This document shows, one piece after another, positions 44,842 to 54,119 of a stretch of 64,000 bases of DNA. Position 1 is the first letter of the stretch. Every line of letters starts with the position of its first letter. Source of the DNA: Cryobacterium psychrotolerans (lineage in GTDB: Bacteria; Actinomycetota; Actinomycetes; Actinomycetales; Microbacteriaceae); the NCBI RefSeq assembly GCF_900101115.1, contig NZ_FNFU01000004.1, positions 1 through 64,000 on the forward strand, written 5' to 3'. Below the pieces are notes generated by a model that did not search any database, was not told the origin of the DNA, and worked only from the letters and a program-made list of their open reading frames with translations. The position numbers and the translations under genes were made by a program.

Positions 44842-46134
44842 ATGAGCGGTTCCCTCAACATCACGTCGGCCACCGCCGACCCCGCGCTTCTCGACCTGCC
44901 GTGGCAGCTCCCGCTTGACGCCTGGCCGAACGAGAACATCGCGGCACTGCCCAAGGGGATCTCGCGCCACCTGGTGCGCTTCGCCCACCTGAGCGGTCGC
45001 GTCGTGGCGATCAAGGAGACCACGAGCGAGATGGCCAAGCGGGAGTACGACATGCTGCGCACCCTCCAGACGCTGGAGATCCCCTGCGTCGAGCCCGTCG
45101 CCGTGATCACGAACCGGTCGGATGAGGACGGCGACCCGTTGAACTCAGTGCTCGTGACCCGGCACCTGAAGTTCTCGCTGCCCTACCGCGCCCTGTATTC
45201 CCAGACCCTGCGGCCCGACACCGCCACCCGCCTCGTTGACGCCCTCGCGGTGCTCCTCGTGCGCGTGCACATGGTCGGACTGTTCTGGGGCGACGTCTCC
45301 CTCTCCAACACCCTGTTCCGCCGCGACGCCGGGGCGTTCGCCGCCTACCTCGTCGACGCGGAGACGGGACAGCTCTACTCCGGCGGGCTCTCCAACGGGC
45401 AGCGCGAAAACGACCTGGAAATCGCCCGGGTGAATATCGCCGGCGAACTGATGGACCTCGAGGCCGGCGGCCGGGTGGCGGACGAGCTCGACCCGATCCG
45501 GGTCAGCAACGGCATCGTCGCGGCGTACCGGCTGCTCTGGAAGGAGCTGACCGGCTCCGAGTCGTTCGCGAGCTCCGAGCGGTGGCGCATCCGCGAACGC
45601 GTCGAACGTCTCAACAACCTCGGCTTCGACATCGACGAGCTCGCCATCAAGACGGATAACACGGGCACGACGGTGCGCATCCAGCCGAAGGTCGTCGACG
45701 CCGGGCACCACCAGCGCAGGTTGCTGCGCCTGACCGGGCTCGACGCGGAGGAGAACCAGGCCAGGCGCCTGCTCAACGACCTCGACTCCTACCGGGCCGC
45801 GTACGCCCAGCCGGACTCCGACGAGGAGATGATGGCCCACGAGTGGCTCGTGCGCGTCTTCGAGCCGGTCGTGCGCGCGATCCCCCGCGAGCTCAAGGGC
45901 AAACTCGAACCGGCCGAGGTCTTCCACCAACTGCTCGACCACCGCTGGTTCATGGCCCAGAACCAGTCGCGGGAGATCCCGCTGGCCGAAGCGGTGACCT
46001 CGTACGTGCAGGACGTGCTGCGCCACCGCCGGGACGAGGCGACCGTGATCGAGCCGCCGACGGGGTCGATCACGCTGCCGATCTCACTGCCCACCGACGC
46101 CGACGCCGAGCCCGACTGGCGCCTGAAGGTCTAA
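44842..46134 (+). CDS. DUF4032 protein with kinase-like fold
   Basis: A 430-residue protein. The N-terminal half resembles Kdo/RIO-type atypical kinases: Lys58 (VVAIKE), Glu68, the catalytic-loop equivalent WGDVSLSNTLF with Asp151 and Asn156, and the metal-binding VDAETG with Asp172. The DUF4032 domain follows (LLRLTGLDAEENQARRLLND; HEWLVRVFEPVVRAIP). All kinase residues are present, so it is probably catalytic; the substrate is unknown. It is flanked by the ATPase terminator upstream and the perfect copy B of the 61-bp repeat downstream. Confidence 0.85.
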   Translation: MSGSLNITSATADPALLDLPWQLPLDAWPNENIAALPKGISRHLVRFAHLSGRVVAIKETTSEMAKREYDMLRTLQTLEIPCVEPVAVITNRSDEDGDPLNSVLVTRHLKFSLPYRALYSQTLRPDTATRLVDALAVLLVRVHMVGLFWGDVSLSNTLFRRDAGAFAAYLVDAETGQLYSGGLSNGQRENDLEIARVNIAGELMDLEAGGRVADELDPIRVSNGIVAAYRLLWKELTGSESFASSERWRIRERVERLNNLGFDIDELAIKTDNTGTTVRIQPKVVDAGHHQRRLLRLTGLDAEENQARRLLNDLDSYRAAYAQPDSDEEMMAHEWLVRVFEPVVRAIPRELKGKLEPAEVFHQLLDHRWFMAQNQSREIPLAEAVTSYVQDVLRHRRDEATVIEPPTGSITLPISLPTDADAEPDWRLKV

Positions 46135-46152
46135 CCCCAGTCTAACACCCCC

Positions 46153-46213
46153 CGCGAAACCGCAGTCGTGCGCGTTATGAGGCACTCATAACGCGCACGA
46201 CTGCGGTTTCGCG
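46153..46213. repeat. 61-bp inverted repeat, copy B (perfect)
   Basis: Two perfect 29-bp arms around a GCA centre, extended on each side by a C run or G run. It lies between the convergent DUF4032 and rlmB genes and is well placed as a bidirectional terminator. It is followed on the plus strand by a G-run cluster (46213-46233). Confidence 0.95.
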
Positions 46214-46233
46214 GGGGTGGGGGGTGGGGCGGG

Positions 46234-47319
46234 TTACTTCGCCAGCTTGGCGGCGGCCTTCGCGGCCTTGGCTGCGGCGCGGAGGCGGGAGATTTCGTAG
46301 AGGGTCACTCCGGCGGCGATCCCGGCGTTCAGCGACTCGGTCGCCGCCTGGATCGGGATCGACACGATGGCATCGCAGGTCTCGGTGACGAGGCGGGACA
46401 GGCCCTTGCCCTCGCTGCCGACGACGACGACGATCGGACGTTCGGCGTAGCCGAGGCCGAGCTCGGGCAGCATGACGTCGCCGCCGCCGTCGAGGCCGAT
46501 GACGAGAACGCCCTGCTCCTTGAGCGCCTTGAGCGTCTGGGTGAGGTTCGGGGCCATCGCGACCGGGGTGCGGGCGGCCGCGCCGGCCGAGGTCTTCCAG
46601 GCCGAGGCCGTGACACCGACCGAGCGGCGCTGCGGCACGATCACGCCGTGCCCGCCGAAGGCCGCCGTCGAGCGGATGATCGCGCCGAGGTTGCGCGGGT
46701 CGGTGATGCCGTCGAGGGCCACGAACAGCGGCTTGTGGCCCCGGCTGATGGTGAGCTCGAGCAGCTCCATCGGGTGCGCGTACTCGTAGGCGGGGACCTT
46801 GAGGGCGAGGCCCTGGTGCACCGAGTCACGGCCGGCGAGGCGGTCGAGCTCCGGGCGCATCACTTCGAGGATCGGGATGTTGCGCTGGTTGGCGAGGGTG
46901 AGGATCTCCTTGACCCGGTCATCCATCTCGATGCGGGTCGCGATGTAGAGCGTCGAGGCGGGGATCTTCGCCCGAAGCGCCTCGAGCACGGAGTTACGGC
47001 CGGTGACGATCTCGTGCTCGTCGACCTGCTTCGCCTTGCGCGTGGACGTTCCGCCGCCGCCGCTGCCCGCGGTTCCACGGGAGGCCCCGCGCGCGGCACC
47101 CTTGGCCGCGGCCGGGCGGGCGCGCCCGCCGCTGGCGGCGGTGTAGCGGTCCTCGGCGAGCTTGCGCTTGCCGGCGGGGTGGTACGGCCGGTCCTCGGCC
47201 TTGGGCGTGGGCTTCTTGCCCTCGAGCGCCTGGCGGCCCTGGCCGCCCGAGCCGACCTGCGGGCCACGGCTGCCCTTGCGCACGGCCCCGGTGCGAGCCT
47301 TGCGGTCTGTGTTCTTCAT
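46234..47319 (-). CDS. rlmB: 23S rRNA (guanosine-2'-O)-methyltransferase RlmB
   Basis: A 361-residue SpoU/TrmH-class (SPOUT) methyltransferase that 2'-O-methylates a guanosine in 23S rRNA. A long basic, Gly-rich N-terminal extension (1-105, RNA-contacting) precedes the substrate-binding domain ([20 protein letters not shown]). The knotted catalytic domain has [30 protein letters not shown] and [18 protein letters not shown]. Its ATG overlaps the cysS stop (TGATG), so they are coupled. Confidence 0.94.
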   Translation of the reverse strand: MKNTDRKARTGAVRKGSRGPQVGSGGQGRQALEGKKPTPKAEDRPYHPAGKRKLAEDRYTAASGGRARPAAAKGAARGASRGTAGSGGGGTSTRKAKQVDEHEIVTGRNSVLEALRAKIPASTLYIATRIEMDDRVKEILTLANQRNIPILEVMRPELDRLAGRDSVHQGLALKVPAYEYAHPMELLELTISRGHKPLFVALDGITDPRNLGAIIRSTAAFGGHGVIVPQRRSVGVTASAWKTSAGAAARTPVAMAPNLTQTLKALKEQGVLVIGLDGGGDVMLPELGLGYAERPIVVVVGSEGKGLSRLVTETCDAIVSIPIQAATESLNAGIAAGVTLYEISRLRAAAKAAKAAAKLAK

Positions 47320-48734
47320 CAGTCAAAACTCCAATGTGCACCCGACGGGGTGTCTTCGATGGTGATTCCGGCGGCGACGAGCTCGTCCCGGATTCGGTCT
47401 GCGGCCGCGTAGTCGCGGCTCTGCCGGGCAATTTCGCGGTCGTCGAGCAGGCGCTCGACGAGCGCGGTGAGCGCGATCATGGCCGGTTCGTCCGTGGCAA
47501 CGGACCAACCGGGCGAGAGGGGGTTGATGCCGAGGACCTCGCTCATCGCGAGCACCTGGCCGCGGGCGGATGCCGCCGCGTGCAGGTCTTCGGCATCGAG
47601 CGCGGCGTTGCCGGCGCGCACGGTTTCATGCAGCACGCCGAGGGCCTGGGGTACGGCGAGGTCGTCGTCCATGGCCTCAGCGAACTCCTCCGGCACGATT
47701 TCGACGCCCGATCCGGCGAACCGGGTGTCCGCCAGGCGCCGGTCGGCCCGGTCGAGGAAGCTCTCGATGCGCTCGAGCGCGGCCTCGGCCTCGGCGAGCG
47801 AGCCTTCGTGGAAGTCGATGGTCGAACGGTAGTGGGCCGCGCCGAGGTAGTAGCGCACGACGATGGCACGCGCCTGCTCGAGCAGCTCCGCCGCGTAGAT
47901 CGAGTTGCCGATCGACTTCGACATCTTCTGGCCGTTGACGTGCACGAGGCCGTTGTGCATCCAGTAGTTGGCGAAGGCGTCGCCGGCCGCGGTGGACTGG
48001 GCGAGTTCGTTTTCGTGGTGCGGGAAGCGCAGGTCGAGACCTCCGCCGTGAATGTCGAACTGGGCGCCGAGGTAACGGGTGGCCATGGCGGAGCACTCGA
48101 TGTGCCAGCCCGGGCGACCGTCGCCCCAGGGCGACGGCCAGGCTGCCGAGGCGGGCTCGTCGGTCTTGTGGCCCTTCCAGAGCGCGAAGTCGCGGGGATC
48201 TCGCTTGCCGCGCGGGTCGGCATCCGTGGCCGCTTCCATGTTGTCGAGCTTCTGCCGGGTGAGCTCGCCGTAGGCGGGCCAGCTCCTGGTGTCGAAGTAG
48301 ACGTCGCCGGTATCGTCGGCGGCCGGGTAGGCGTGCCCGGCCTCGATCAGCCTCCCGATCAGGTCGAGCATGTTCTGGATGCTGGCGGTCGCGCGGGGTT
48401 CGTAGCTGGGAGCGAGGATGCCCAGCCGCTGGTAGCCGGCCGTGAACTCCAGCTCGTAGCGGTACGCCAGCGCCCACCACTGCTCGGTGGTGCCGGTGGA
48501 ACTGACGAGGATCTTGTCGTCGATGTCGGTGACATTGCGGATGAAGGTGACGTCATTGCCGCGGTAGCTGAGCCAGCGGCGCAGCTGGTCGTAGACGAGG
48601 GCGCTGCGGAGGTGGCCGATGTGCGGCGAGGACTGCACCGTGGGGCCGCAGACGTAGATCCCGACCTTGTCCGGGACGAGGGGAATGAAGTCGCGAAGCG
48701 CCTGGGCCTTCGAGTCGTACAGTCGCATGGTCAC
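47319..48734 (-). CDS. cysS: Cysteinyl-tRNA synthetase
   Basis: A 471-residue class I synthetase charging tRNA-Cys. HIGH-type signature [10 protein letters not shown] (about 35-44) and KMSKS motif in [11 protein letters not shown] are present. Cys, His and Glu zinc ligands bind the cysteine substrate (first Cys in YVCGPTVQ). The C-terminal helix bundle ends [12 protein letters not shown]. It overlaps ispDF by 4 bp upstream and rlmB downstream, forming one operon. Confidence 0.97.
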   Translation of the reverse strand: MTMRLYDSKAQALRDFIPLVPDKVGIYVCGPTVQSSPHIGHLRSALVYDQLRRWLSYRGNDVTFIRNVTDIDDKILVSSTGTTEQWWALAYRYELEFTAGYQRLGILAPSYEPRATASIQNMLDLIGRLIEAGHAYPAADDTGDVYFDTRSWPAYGELTRQKLDNMEAATDADPRGKRDPRDFALWKGHKTDEPASAAWPSPWGDGRPGWHIECSAMATRYLGAQFDIHGGGLDLRFPHHENELAQSTAAGDAFANYWMHNGLVHVNGQKMSKSIGNSIYAAELLEQARAIVVRYYLGAAHYRSTIDFHEGSLAEAEAALERIESFLDRADRRLADTRFAGSGVEIVPEEFAEAMDDDLAVPQALGVLHETVRAGNAALDAEDLHAAASARGQVLAMSEVLGINPLSPGWSVATDEPAMIALTALVERLLDDREIARQSRDYAAADRIRDELVAAGITIEDTPSGAHWSFD

Positions 48735-49945
48735 GCCTCCCAGCTTAGGACAGGGCCCCGTGCCTCGGCAGGGACCAGGAGCGCGGTGGCGATCGCCGCG
48801 ATGCCCTCACCCCGGCCGGTGAAACCGAGGCCGTCGGTCGTCGTCGCCGAGACGCTGACCGGCGCGCCCAGGATCGAGCTGAGGCGAGCCTCCGACTCGG
48901 CCCGGCGCGGTGCGAGCCGGGGCCGGTTGCCGATGACCTGCACCGAGACGTTGCCCACGCGGAAGCCGGCGTCGCCGACGCGGCGCAGGGTTTCGCGCAG
49001 GAAGACCTCGCCGTGGGCATCCGCCAGGGCCGCGTCGGCGGTGCCGAAGACGCCCCCGACGTCGCCGAGGCCGGCCGCCGCCAGCAGGGCGTCGCAGATG
49101 GCGTGCACGGCCGCATCTCCGTCGCTGTGCCCGGCCAGCCCGCGCTCCCCCGGCCAGTGCAAGCCTGCCAGCCACAGCTCGGACGTGTCGTCGAAGGCGT
49201 GCACGTCCAGGCCTGTGCCGACGCGGGGCGAGCCGGCGGGGTCCGCCGGGGTGGCCAGCAGCAGTTCGGCCCGGCGCAGGTCCCAGGGGGTGGTGATCTT
49301 GAAGGCGAGGGGGTCGCCCGGGATGATGCTGACCGGGAAGCCCGCGGCCGTGACGAGCGCTGCGTCATCCGTCAGCTCCTCGGTCGCCGCGGCGAAGGCC
49401 GCGACCAGCATCCGGCGCGGGAAGCCCTGCGGCGTCTGCACGGCGGAGAGCTCCCGGCGGTCGACGCCGGCGAGGACCGTGCCCCGCGGGTCGACGCGCT
49501 TGATGCTGTCGACCAGATCGAGGCCGGGCACGACGCCCGCGCCCGAGGCACGCACGGCGGCCACGACCGCGTCGCAGAGCGTCGACGGCGTCAGCGCGCG
49601 CGCCGCATCGTGCACGAGCACGGTGTCCACATCCGGCCGGAGCACGGCGAGCCCCCGTTCTACGGATGCCTGCCTGCTGTTTCCGCCGGGGACGACGTCC
49701 AGGTAGCCGCCGGCCGCGCCGGCGCGTTCGGTCGCGATGGCACGTGCCTCGTCCAGCCGGTCTTCCGGGGCCACGACGATGACCTGGGACGCGTCGCGCA
49801 TGCCGAAGACGGAGTCGAGGGATCGCTCGAGCAGGGTGCGCCCGGAGAGCGGCACGAACGCCTTGGGCAGTTCGTGTCCGAGCCGGGTTCCGCTGCCCGC
49901 GGCGACGACGATGACCGCGACCAGGGGCGCAGGTGAATCAGTCAT
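48731..49945 (-). CDS. ispDF: Bifunctional IspD/IspF (MEP isoprenoid pathway)
   Basis: A 404-residue fusion. Residues 1-235 are IspD, the CTP-dependent methylerythritol-phosphate cytidylyltransferase ([25 protein letters not shown]). Residues 245-404 are IspF, the cyclodiphosphate synthase ([11 protein letters not shown] with Asp/His zinc ligands; [34 protein letters not shown]). Together they perform the third and fifth steps of the non-mevalonate pathway. The fusion is seen in several actinobacteria. It lies downstream of carD on the same strand behind a terminator. Confidence 0.96.
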   Translation of the reverse strand: MTDSPAPLVAVIVVAAGSGTRLGHELPKAFVPLSGRTLLERSLDSVFGMRDASQVIVVAPEDRLDEARAIATERAGAAGGYLDVVPGGNSRQASVERGLAVLRPDVDTVLVHDAARALTPSTLCDAVVAAVRASGAGVVPGLDLVDSIKRVDPRGTVLAGVDRRELSAVQTPQGFPRRMLVAAFAAATEELTDDAALVTAAGFPVSIIPGDPLAFKITTPWDLRRAELLLATPADPAGSPRVGTGLDVHAFDDTSELWLAGLHWPGERGLAGHSDGDAAVHAICDALLAAAGLGDVGGVFGTADAALADAHGEVFLRETLRRVGDAGFRVGNVSVQVIGNRPRLAPRRAESEARLSSILGAPVSVSATTTDGLGFTGRGEGIAAIATALLVPAEARGPVLSWEA

Positions 49946-50016
49946 GTCTGGAGGCTATCTGGTGAGGTCGTGCGAGTGAAGGACCGCGCCCGGGGTGCGC
50001 GTGCGAGGGCAACGAG

Positions 50017-50044
50017 AAAGGCGGCACCTTTCGGCGCCGCCTTT
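50017..50044 (-). terminator. carD terminator
   Basis: A perfect 9-bp stem (AAAGGCGGC/GCCGCCTTT in the transcript sense) with a 10-nt loop, 15 bp past the carD stop, ending in UUUCUC in the transcript. Confidence 0.85.
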
Positions 50045-50059
50045 CACCGAAACGTGGGG

Positions 50060-50542
50060 CTAGGACGCAAGGACCTCGTCGAGAACGCTGGAGGCCTTCT
50101 CTTCATCGGTCTTCTCGGCCAGGGCCAGCTCGGAGATCAGGATCTGGCGTGCCTTGGCAAGCATGCGCTTCTCCCCGGCCGACAGGCCGCGGTCCTGGTC
50201 GCGGCGCCACAGGTCGCGAACGACCTCGGACACCTTGATGACGTCACCGGAGGCGAGCTTCTCCAGGTTGGCCTTGTAGCGGCGTGACCAGTTGGTGGGC
50301 TCTTCGGTGAACGGCGCGCGAAGCACCTCGAACACCTTGTCGAGCCCCTCCCGCCCGATGACGTCGCGAACGCCGACCAGGTCGACGTTCTCGGCCGGGA
50401 CTTCGATGGTGAGATCACCCTGAGTGACATTGAGCTTCAGGTACAGTTTCTCTACACCCTTGATCGTCCGCGTCTTCACCTCAGTGATCGTTGCGGCTCC
50501 GTGGTGGGGATAAACGACAGTTTCGCCAACCTCAAAAAGCAT
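50060..50542 (-). CDS. carD: CarD transcription factor
   Basis: A 160-residue global transcription factor of actinobacteria. An N-terminal RNA polymerase-binding Tudor-like domain ([19 protein letters not shown], 1-60) is followed by the helical C-terminal DNA-binding domain with the conserved Trp wedge ([33 protein letters not shown]). It stabilises open complexes at rRNA and other promoters. The ATG at 50542 is the start; a longer frame exists but lacks family similarity. Confidence 0.97.
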   Translation of the reverse strand: MLFEVGETVVYPHHGAATITEVKTRTIKGVEKLYLKLNVTQGDLTIEVPAENVDLVGVRDVIGREGLDKVFEVLRAPFTEEPTNWSRRYKANLEKLASGDVIKVSEVVRDLWRRDQDRGLSAGEKRMLAKARQILISELALAEKTDEEKASSVLDEVLAS

Positions 50543-50568
50543 GTATTCATATCCCTTCAGCAACGTCT

Positions 50569-50574
50569 AGGATA
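50569..50574 (-). promoter_or_regulatory. Candidate -10 box of carD
   Basis: On the minus strand TATCCT stands 26 nt before the carD ATG, giving a leader of about 20 nt that includes GAAGGGA. No good -35 hexamer is visible at the usual distance. Confidence 0.4.
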
Positions 50575-50747
50575 CCACAGCCTGCGGTGGTAGGGTTCGC
50601 CGAGCAGCGCCCGGCCACGCACCCCTCCACCGCCGCCTTTCCGTGAGTCTCCGGCCGCCGCCGCGAGCCGCGGGTAGGCTAAACTCAAAGCGAAAATTTG
50701 CGGCGTCCCGACCACTCGGCCGGGGCCCGAAATGACCTGGAGGTCTT

Positions 50748-51302
50748 GTGAGGGCGCGTATCGTCGCATCCGCCATTCTGGCGACTGCCATCCTGTCTGG
50801 GACTGCCGGCTGCGGCCTGATGGCGCCCCAGGCAACGACCATCCGCTACGACGCGAGCGACGGGGTGAGCGGCGACGTCGGCGACATCGCCGTGCGCAAC
50901 GCCATCCTCGTCTCGGACGGGGCCGACTCGGCCAACCTGGTCATCACGCTCGTGAACCAGGGCGACTCGGCCCACATCGTGGGCGTGCAGTACGAATCGG
51001 ACGGCGAGAAGGTGACGGAGGAGTTGACCGTCGAGGCCAACTCGACGCTCGCCCTCGGCAGCGAGGATGAGCCGGCCCTGGCCCTGCGCGGCATCGACGC
51101 CCAGCCCGGATCGCTTTTCCCGGTCTTCGTGCAGTACGGCAACGAGACCGGCGCCCGGCTGCTGGTTCCGGTGCTCGACGACACCCTGGAGCCGTACTCG
51201 ACCCTGGTGCCCACGCCGGAGCCCACGCCGGTGGACTTACCCCTCCCGCAGGCCCCGACCGAGCCGCTGGAGCCGACTCCGACTCCGACCGCCGCGCCGT
51301 AA
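50748..51302 (+). CDS. Lipoprotein, LpqE-like
   Basis: A 184-residue protein with a GTG start and lipoprotein signal (lipobox GTAGC, Cys22). One beta-sandwich domain (about 30-145, resembling PCuAC/LpqE in layout but without an obvious Met/His copper site) and a Pro/Thr/Glu tail follow. The mycobacterial lpqE gene also sits next to carD-ispD, which supports the assignment; the function is unknown. A hairpin beyond the stop separates it from the convergent regX3. Confidence 0.75.
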   Translation: MRARIVASAILATAILSGTAGCGLMAPQATTIRYDASDGVSGDVGDIAVRNAILVSDGADSANLVITLVNQGDSAHIVGVQYESDGEKVTEELTVEANSTLALGSEDEPALALRGIDAQPGSLFPVFVQYGNETGARLLVPVLDDTLEPYSTLVPTPEPTPVDLPLPQAPTEPLEPTPTPTAAP

Positions 51303-51308
51303 CGGCGC

Positions 51309-51353
51309 TGCGCCTGCTGCACGACGCCGCTCCGGCACCGTACAGCAGGCGCA
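51309..51353. terminator. Bidirectional terminator between lipoprotein and regX3
   Basis: A perfect 11-bp stem (TGCGCCTGCTG/CAGCAGGCGCA) with a 23-nt loop fills the 53-bp gap between two convergent genes. Confidence 0.7.
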
Positions 51354-51355
51354 GG

Positions 51356-52045
51356 TCAGGCCTCGAAGCGGTAGCCGAGACCCCGGACGGTCACCAGCAT
51401 GACCGGTTGCGAGGGGACCGCTTCGATGCGCGAGCGAATCCGTTTGATGTGCACGTCGAGCGTCTTCGTGTCCCCGAAGTAGTCGGTGCCCCAGACCCGG
51501 TCGATCAGCTGGCCGCGCGTGAGCACGCGCCCGGCGTTTCGCAGCAGGAATTCCAGCAGCTCGAATTCCTTGAGCGGCATGTTCACCAGCTCCCCGGAGA
51601 CCATGACGGCGTGGCGCTCGAGGTCCATCTCCACGGTGCCGGCGGAGAGGACATCCGGCGCCTTGTCCCGCTCGTCGACGAGGTCGGCGTGGCGCCTCAA
51701 CACGGCCCGGATGCGCGCCAGCAGTTCCCGGGTGGAGTACGGCTTGGTCATATAGTCGTCGGCGCCCAGCTCGAGGCCCACGACGATGTCCACCTCGGAG
51801 TCCTTGGCGGTCAGCATGATGATCGGCACGGCTGACCGGGTGCGGATCTCCCGGCACACCTCGGTGCCCGGGATCCCTGGGAGCATGAGGTCGAGCAGGA
51901 TGACGTCGGCGCCGGCCCGGTCGAATTCGCGGATCGCGCTCGGCCCGTCCTCGGCCACGCTCACCTCGTACCCTTCGCGTTCCAGGATGAAGCTCAACGG
52001 CTCACTGAGCGAGCGCTCATCTTCGACCAAAAGGATGCGGGTCAC
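51356..52045 (-). CDS. regX3: Phosphate-type response regulator RegX3
   Basis: A 229-residue OmpR/PhoB-class regulator. The receiver has phospho-acceptor Asp52 (ILLDLMLPG) and Lys in YMTKPYS. The winged helix has MPLKEFELLEFLLRNAGRVLTR and TLDVHIKRIRSRIE. It closely matches actinobacterial RegX3/PhoP, which activate phosphate-starvation genes by binding PHO boxes. The ATG overlaps the senX3 stop (ATGA). Confidence 0.93.
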   Translation of the reverse strand: MTRILLVEDERSLSEPLSFILEREGYEVSVAEDGPSAIREFDRAGADVILLDLMLPGIPGTEVCREIRTRSAVPIIMLTAKDSEVDIVVGLELGADDYMTKPYSTRELLARIRAVLRRHADLVDERDKAPDVLSAGTVEMDLERHAVMVSGELVNMPLKEFELLEFLLRNAGRVLTRGQLIDRVWGTDYFGDTKTLDVHIKRIRSRIEAVPSQPVMLVTVRGLGYRFEA

Positions 52046-53196
52046 GGGGTGTCTCCTGTCGCCGCCGGAGCGGGGTGGGGCGCCTCGGGGAGGCGGATGG
52101 TAAACGTGGAGCCCTTGCCGGGCTGGGACCAGACCCGGATGTCGCCGCCGTGGTTCTGCACGACGTGCTTGACGATCGCGAGGCCGAGGCCCGTCCCCCC
52201 GGTGTGCCGGGAGCGTGCCTGGTCGACGCGGAAGAAGCGCTCGAAGATCCGGTCCAGGTCCGCTTCGGGAATTCCGACGCCCTGGTCGGTGACGGTGATC
52301 TCGACTGCGCCGTCGTTCCGGCGCACGCCAACCCCCACGCGCGACCCGTCCGGTGAGTAGTTCACGGCGTTGGCGATGAGGTTGTGCACAGCGACCACGA
52401 GCAGCCGTTCGTCGCCGTAGACCTCGGAGCGCGATTTCTTCCCCACCGCGATCGTGATGTGGTTCGCGTCCGCGACGATCCGGGCCTGGTCGACGGCCGC
52501 GGCGACGACCGCGTCGATCTTCACCAGCTCCGGCTGCGCGACGGCCTCCTGCGACTGCAGCCGGGACAGCTCGATGATCTCCTGGGTGAGGCGGCCGAGG
52601 CGGGCCGACTCGGTGGTCAGGCGGTTGGCGAAGCGGCGAACCTGCTCCGGCTCATCCGCCGCATGGACGAGCGCCTCGGCCAGCAGGCCCACCGAAGCGA
52701 TCGGCGTCTTCAGTTCGTGGCTGACGTTGGCGACGAAGTCGCGGCGCACCTCGTCGAGCCGGAACGCTTCCGTACGGTCCTCGGCCAGCAGCAGCACGTA
52801 GCGCGTACCCAGCCGGGCCAGCCGCACCCGCACGTGCATGCTCGCGTCGCCGAAGGGGCCGCGCGCCAGCAGGAGGTCGTCGGAGATCGGGTCGCCGGAG
52901 CGGCGCACCCGGCGGGCGAGGTCGAGCAACTCCGGGTGCACGAGCTGCTGATTGAACACCAGCCCCATGGCCAGCGCCCCCGGGGAGGTCTTGATCACGT
53001 TGTTGGACGGGTCCAGAACGATGCCCGCGGACTCGAGCGCGTCGAGGACCTGGTCGATCCCATCGGGGACGGCGGGGTTCACAACCTCGGCCGCGCGGCG
53101 CCCGTGTCGCTCCGCGACGTGCAGCAGAGTCACGAAACCGGCGCCAACGGCCAGCCCGAGTGCCAGCGACAGCAGCACGAGCCACGTCGATTCCAT
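52042..53196 (-). CDS. senX3: Phosphate-sensing histidine kinase SenX3
   Basis: A 384-residue kinase. One or two short N-terminal membrane helices (about 5-26) precede a degenerate PAS domain (45-140). His160 is in FVANVSHELKTP, and the ATPase domain has NLIANAVNYSPDGS, DQGVGIPEADLDRIFERFF and GGTGLGLAIVKHVV. SenX3/PhoR kinases respond to phosphate through the Pst system and PhoU. It is divergent from phoU; the 187-bp gap carries a PHO-box-like repeat. Confidence 0.93.
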   Translation of the reverse strand: MESTWLVLLSLALGLAVGAGFVTLLHVAERHGRRAAEVVNPAVPDGIDQVLDALESAGIVLDPSNNVIKTSPGALAMGLVFNQQLVHPELLDLARRVRRSGDPISDDLLLARGPFGDASMHVRVRLARLGTRYVLLLAEDRTEAFRLDEVRRDFVANVSHELKTPIASVGLLAEALVHAADEPEQVRRFANRLTTESARLGRLTQEIIELSRLQSQEAVAQPELVKIDAVVAAAVDQARIVADANHITIAVGKKSRSEVYGDERLLVVAVHNLIANAVNYSPDGSRVGVGVRRNDGAVEITVTDQGVGIPEADLDRIFERFFRVDQARSRHTGGTGLGLAIVKHVVQNHGGDIRVWSQPGKGSTFTIRLPEAPHPAPAATGDTP

Positions 53197-53267
53197 TCCC
53201 CCAGATTAGTGACTTTCTCCCGCGCCGACCGCGCCGGACGGGCCGGAGGGACGGTACGTTAGGAAGT

Positions 53268-53300
53268 GTTCAAACCCGCGGCACCTGCCGTTCACCTTTA
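53268..53300 (+). promoter_or_regulatory. PHO-box-like repeats between senX3 and phoU
   Basis: Three 11-bp units in register: GTTCAAACCCG, CGGCACCTGCC and GTTCACCTTTA. The first and third match the actinobacterial PHO unit (GTTCACC-type); the middle one is weak. It lies 84 bp before the phoU ATG and 72 bp from senX3, so RegX3 could control both directions. Confidence 0.6.
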
Positions 53301-53383
53301 TCCGGCATGATCAGCCGGGACCCAGGCGGGTCTCACGCGCCAGTTGGTGCAGGATCCCAGCGGCCAGGAAGGACCACACAGCC

Positions 53384-54040
53384 ATGCGCGAAGTATTCCA
53401 ACAGGAACTCGCCGAGGTGCAGGAGCGCCTCGTCGAAATCTCTCGACTCGTCGCCGTCTCGATCGAAAAGGCAACGCGCGCCTTCAACGAGTCCGACGTG
53501 AGCCTCGCCGAGGAGGTCATCGCGGATGATGACAAGATCGACGCTCTCACCGTCGAACTCGACGAGCTCGCCATTACCATCCTCGCCCGCCAGCAGCCCG
53601 TTGCCCGGGATCTGCGCATCGTCGTCAGCGCCCTGCGGATCAGCGCCTCCCTCGAGCGGATGGGCGACATGTCGACCCACATCTCCCAGCTGGCGCGGTA
53701 CCGCTTCCCGGACAAGGTCATCCCGAAGAGCCTGCGCCCCACCTTCGCGGAGATGGGCGCCCTCGACGTGAAGATCGCCAACATGCTCACCGAGCTGCTG
53801 ACCAACGAAGACATGGTGCTGGCCGAGACCATTCGCAACGAGGACGACAAGATCGACGCCCTGCACCTGAGCGTGTTCGACGCCGTGCTCGGCGAGACCT
53901 GGAAGGGCCAGGCCGCCGACACGGTCGACGCCACGCTCGCCAGCCGGTACCACGAGCGTTTCGCCGACCATGCGGTCTCGATCGCGAAGAAGGTGCAGTA
54001 CCTCGGCACCGGCGACTGGCACCAGCTCAGCGGCTCCTGA
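53384..54040 (+). CDS. phoU: Phosphate-signalling regulator PhoU
   Basis: A 218-residue protein made of two three-helix PhoU repeats (about 5-100 and 110-210). Each has metal-binding acidic patches such as ERMGDMSTHISQLARY, and the second repeat has the equivalent RYHERFADHAVSIAKKV. PhoU links the Pst transporter to the SenX3 kinase and prevents activation when phosphate is plentiful. It diverges from senX3-regX3. Copy C of the 61-bp repeat follows its stop. Confidence 0.95.
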   Translation: MREVFQQELAEVQERLVEISRLVAVSIEKATRAFNESDVSLAEEVIADDDKIDALTVELDELAITILARQQPVARDLRIVVSALRISASLERMGDMSTHISQLARYRFPDKVIPKSLRPTFAEMGALDVKIANMLTELLTNEDMVLAETIRNEDDKIDALHLSVFDAVLGETWKGQAADTVDATLASRYHERFADHAVSIAKKVQYLGTGDWHQLSGS

Positions 54041-54056
54041 CCCCTTCTTCCCTCCC

Positions 54057-54117
54057 CGCGAGACTGCAGTTGTGCGCGTTATGAACGACGTTTAGCGCGC
54101 ACAACTGCTGTTTCGCG
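54057..54117. repeat. 61-bp inverted repeat, copy C
   Basis: The same 61-bp element with several substitutions, between convergent phoU and gpmA. It begins CGCGAGACTGCAGTTGTGCG, and the right arm ends AACTGCTGTTTCGCG. Its position fits a bidirectional terminator; TTATTTTTT follows on the plus strand. Confidence 0.9.
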
Positions 54118-54119
54118 GG

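Noticed and set aside
47334-49706. A 790-codon plus-strand open frame opposite cysS and ispDF
   Set aside because: The opposite strand holds two unmistakable enzymes; the frame is low-complexity and spans both genes.
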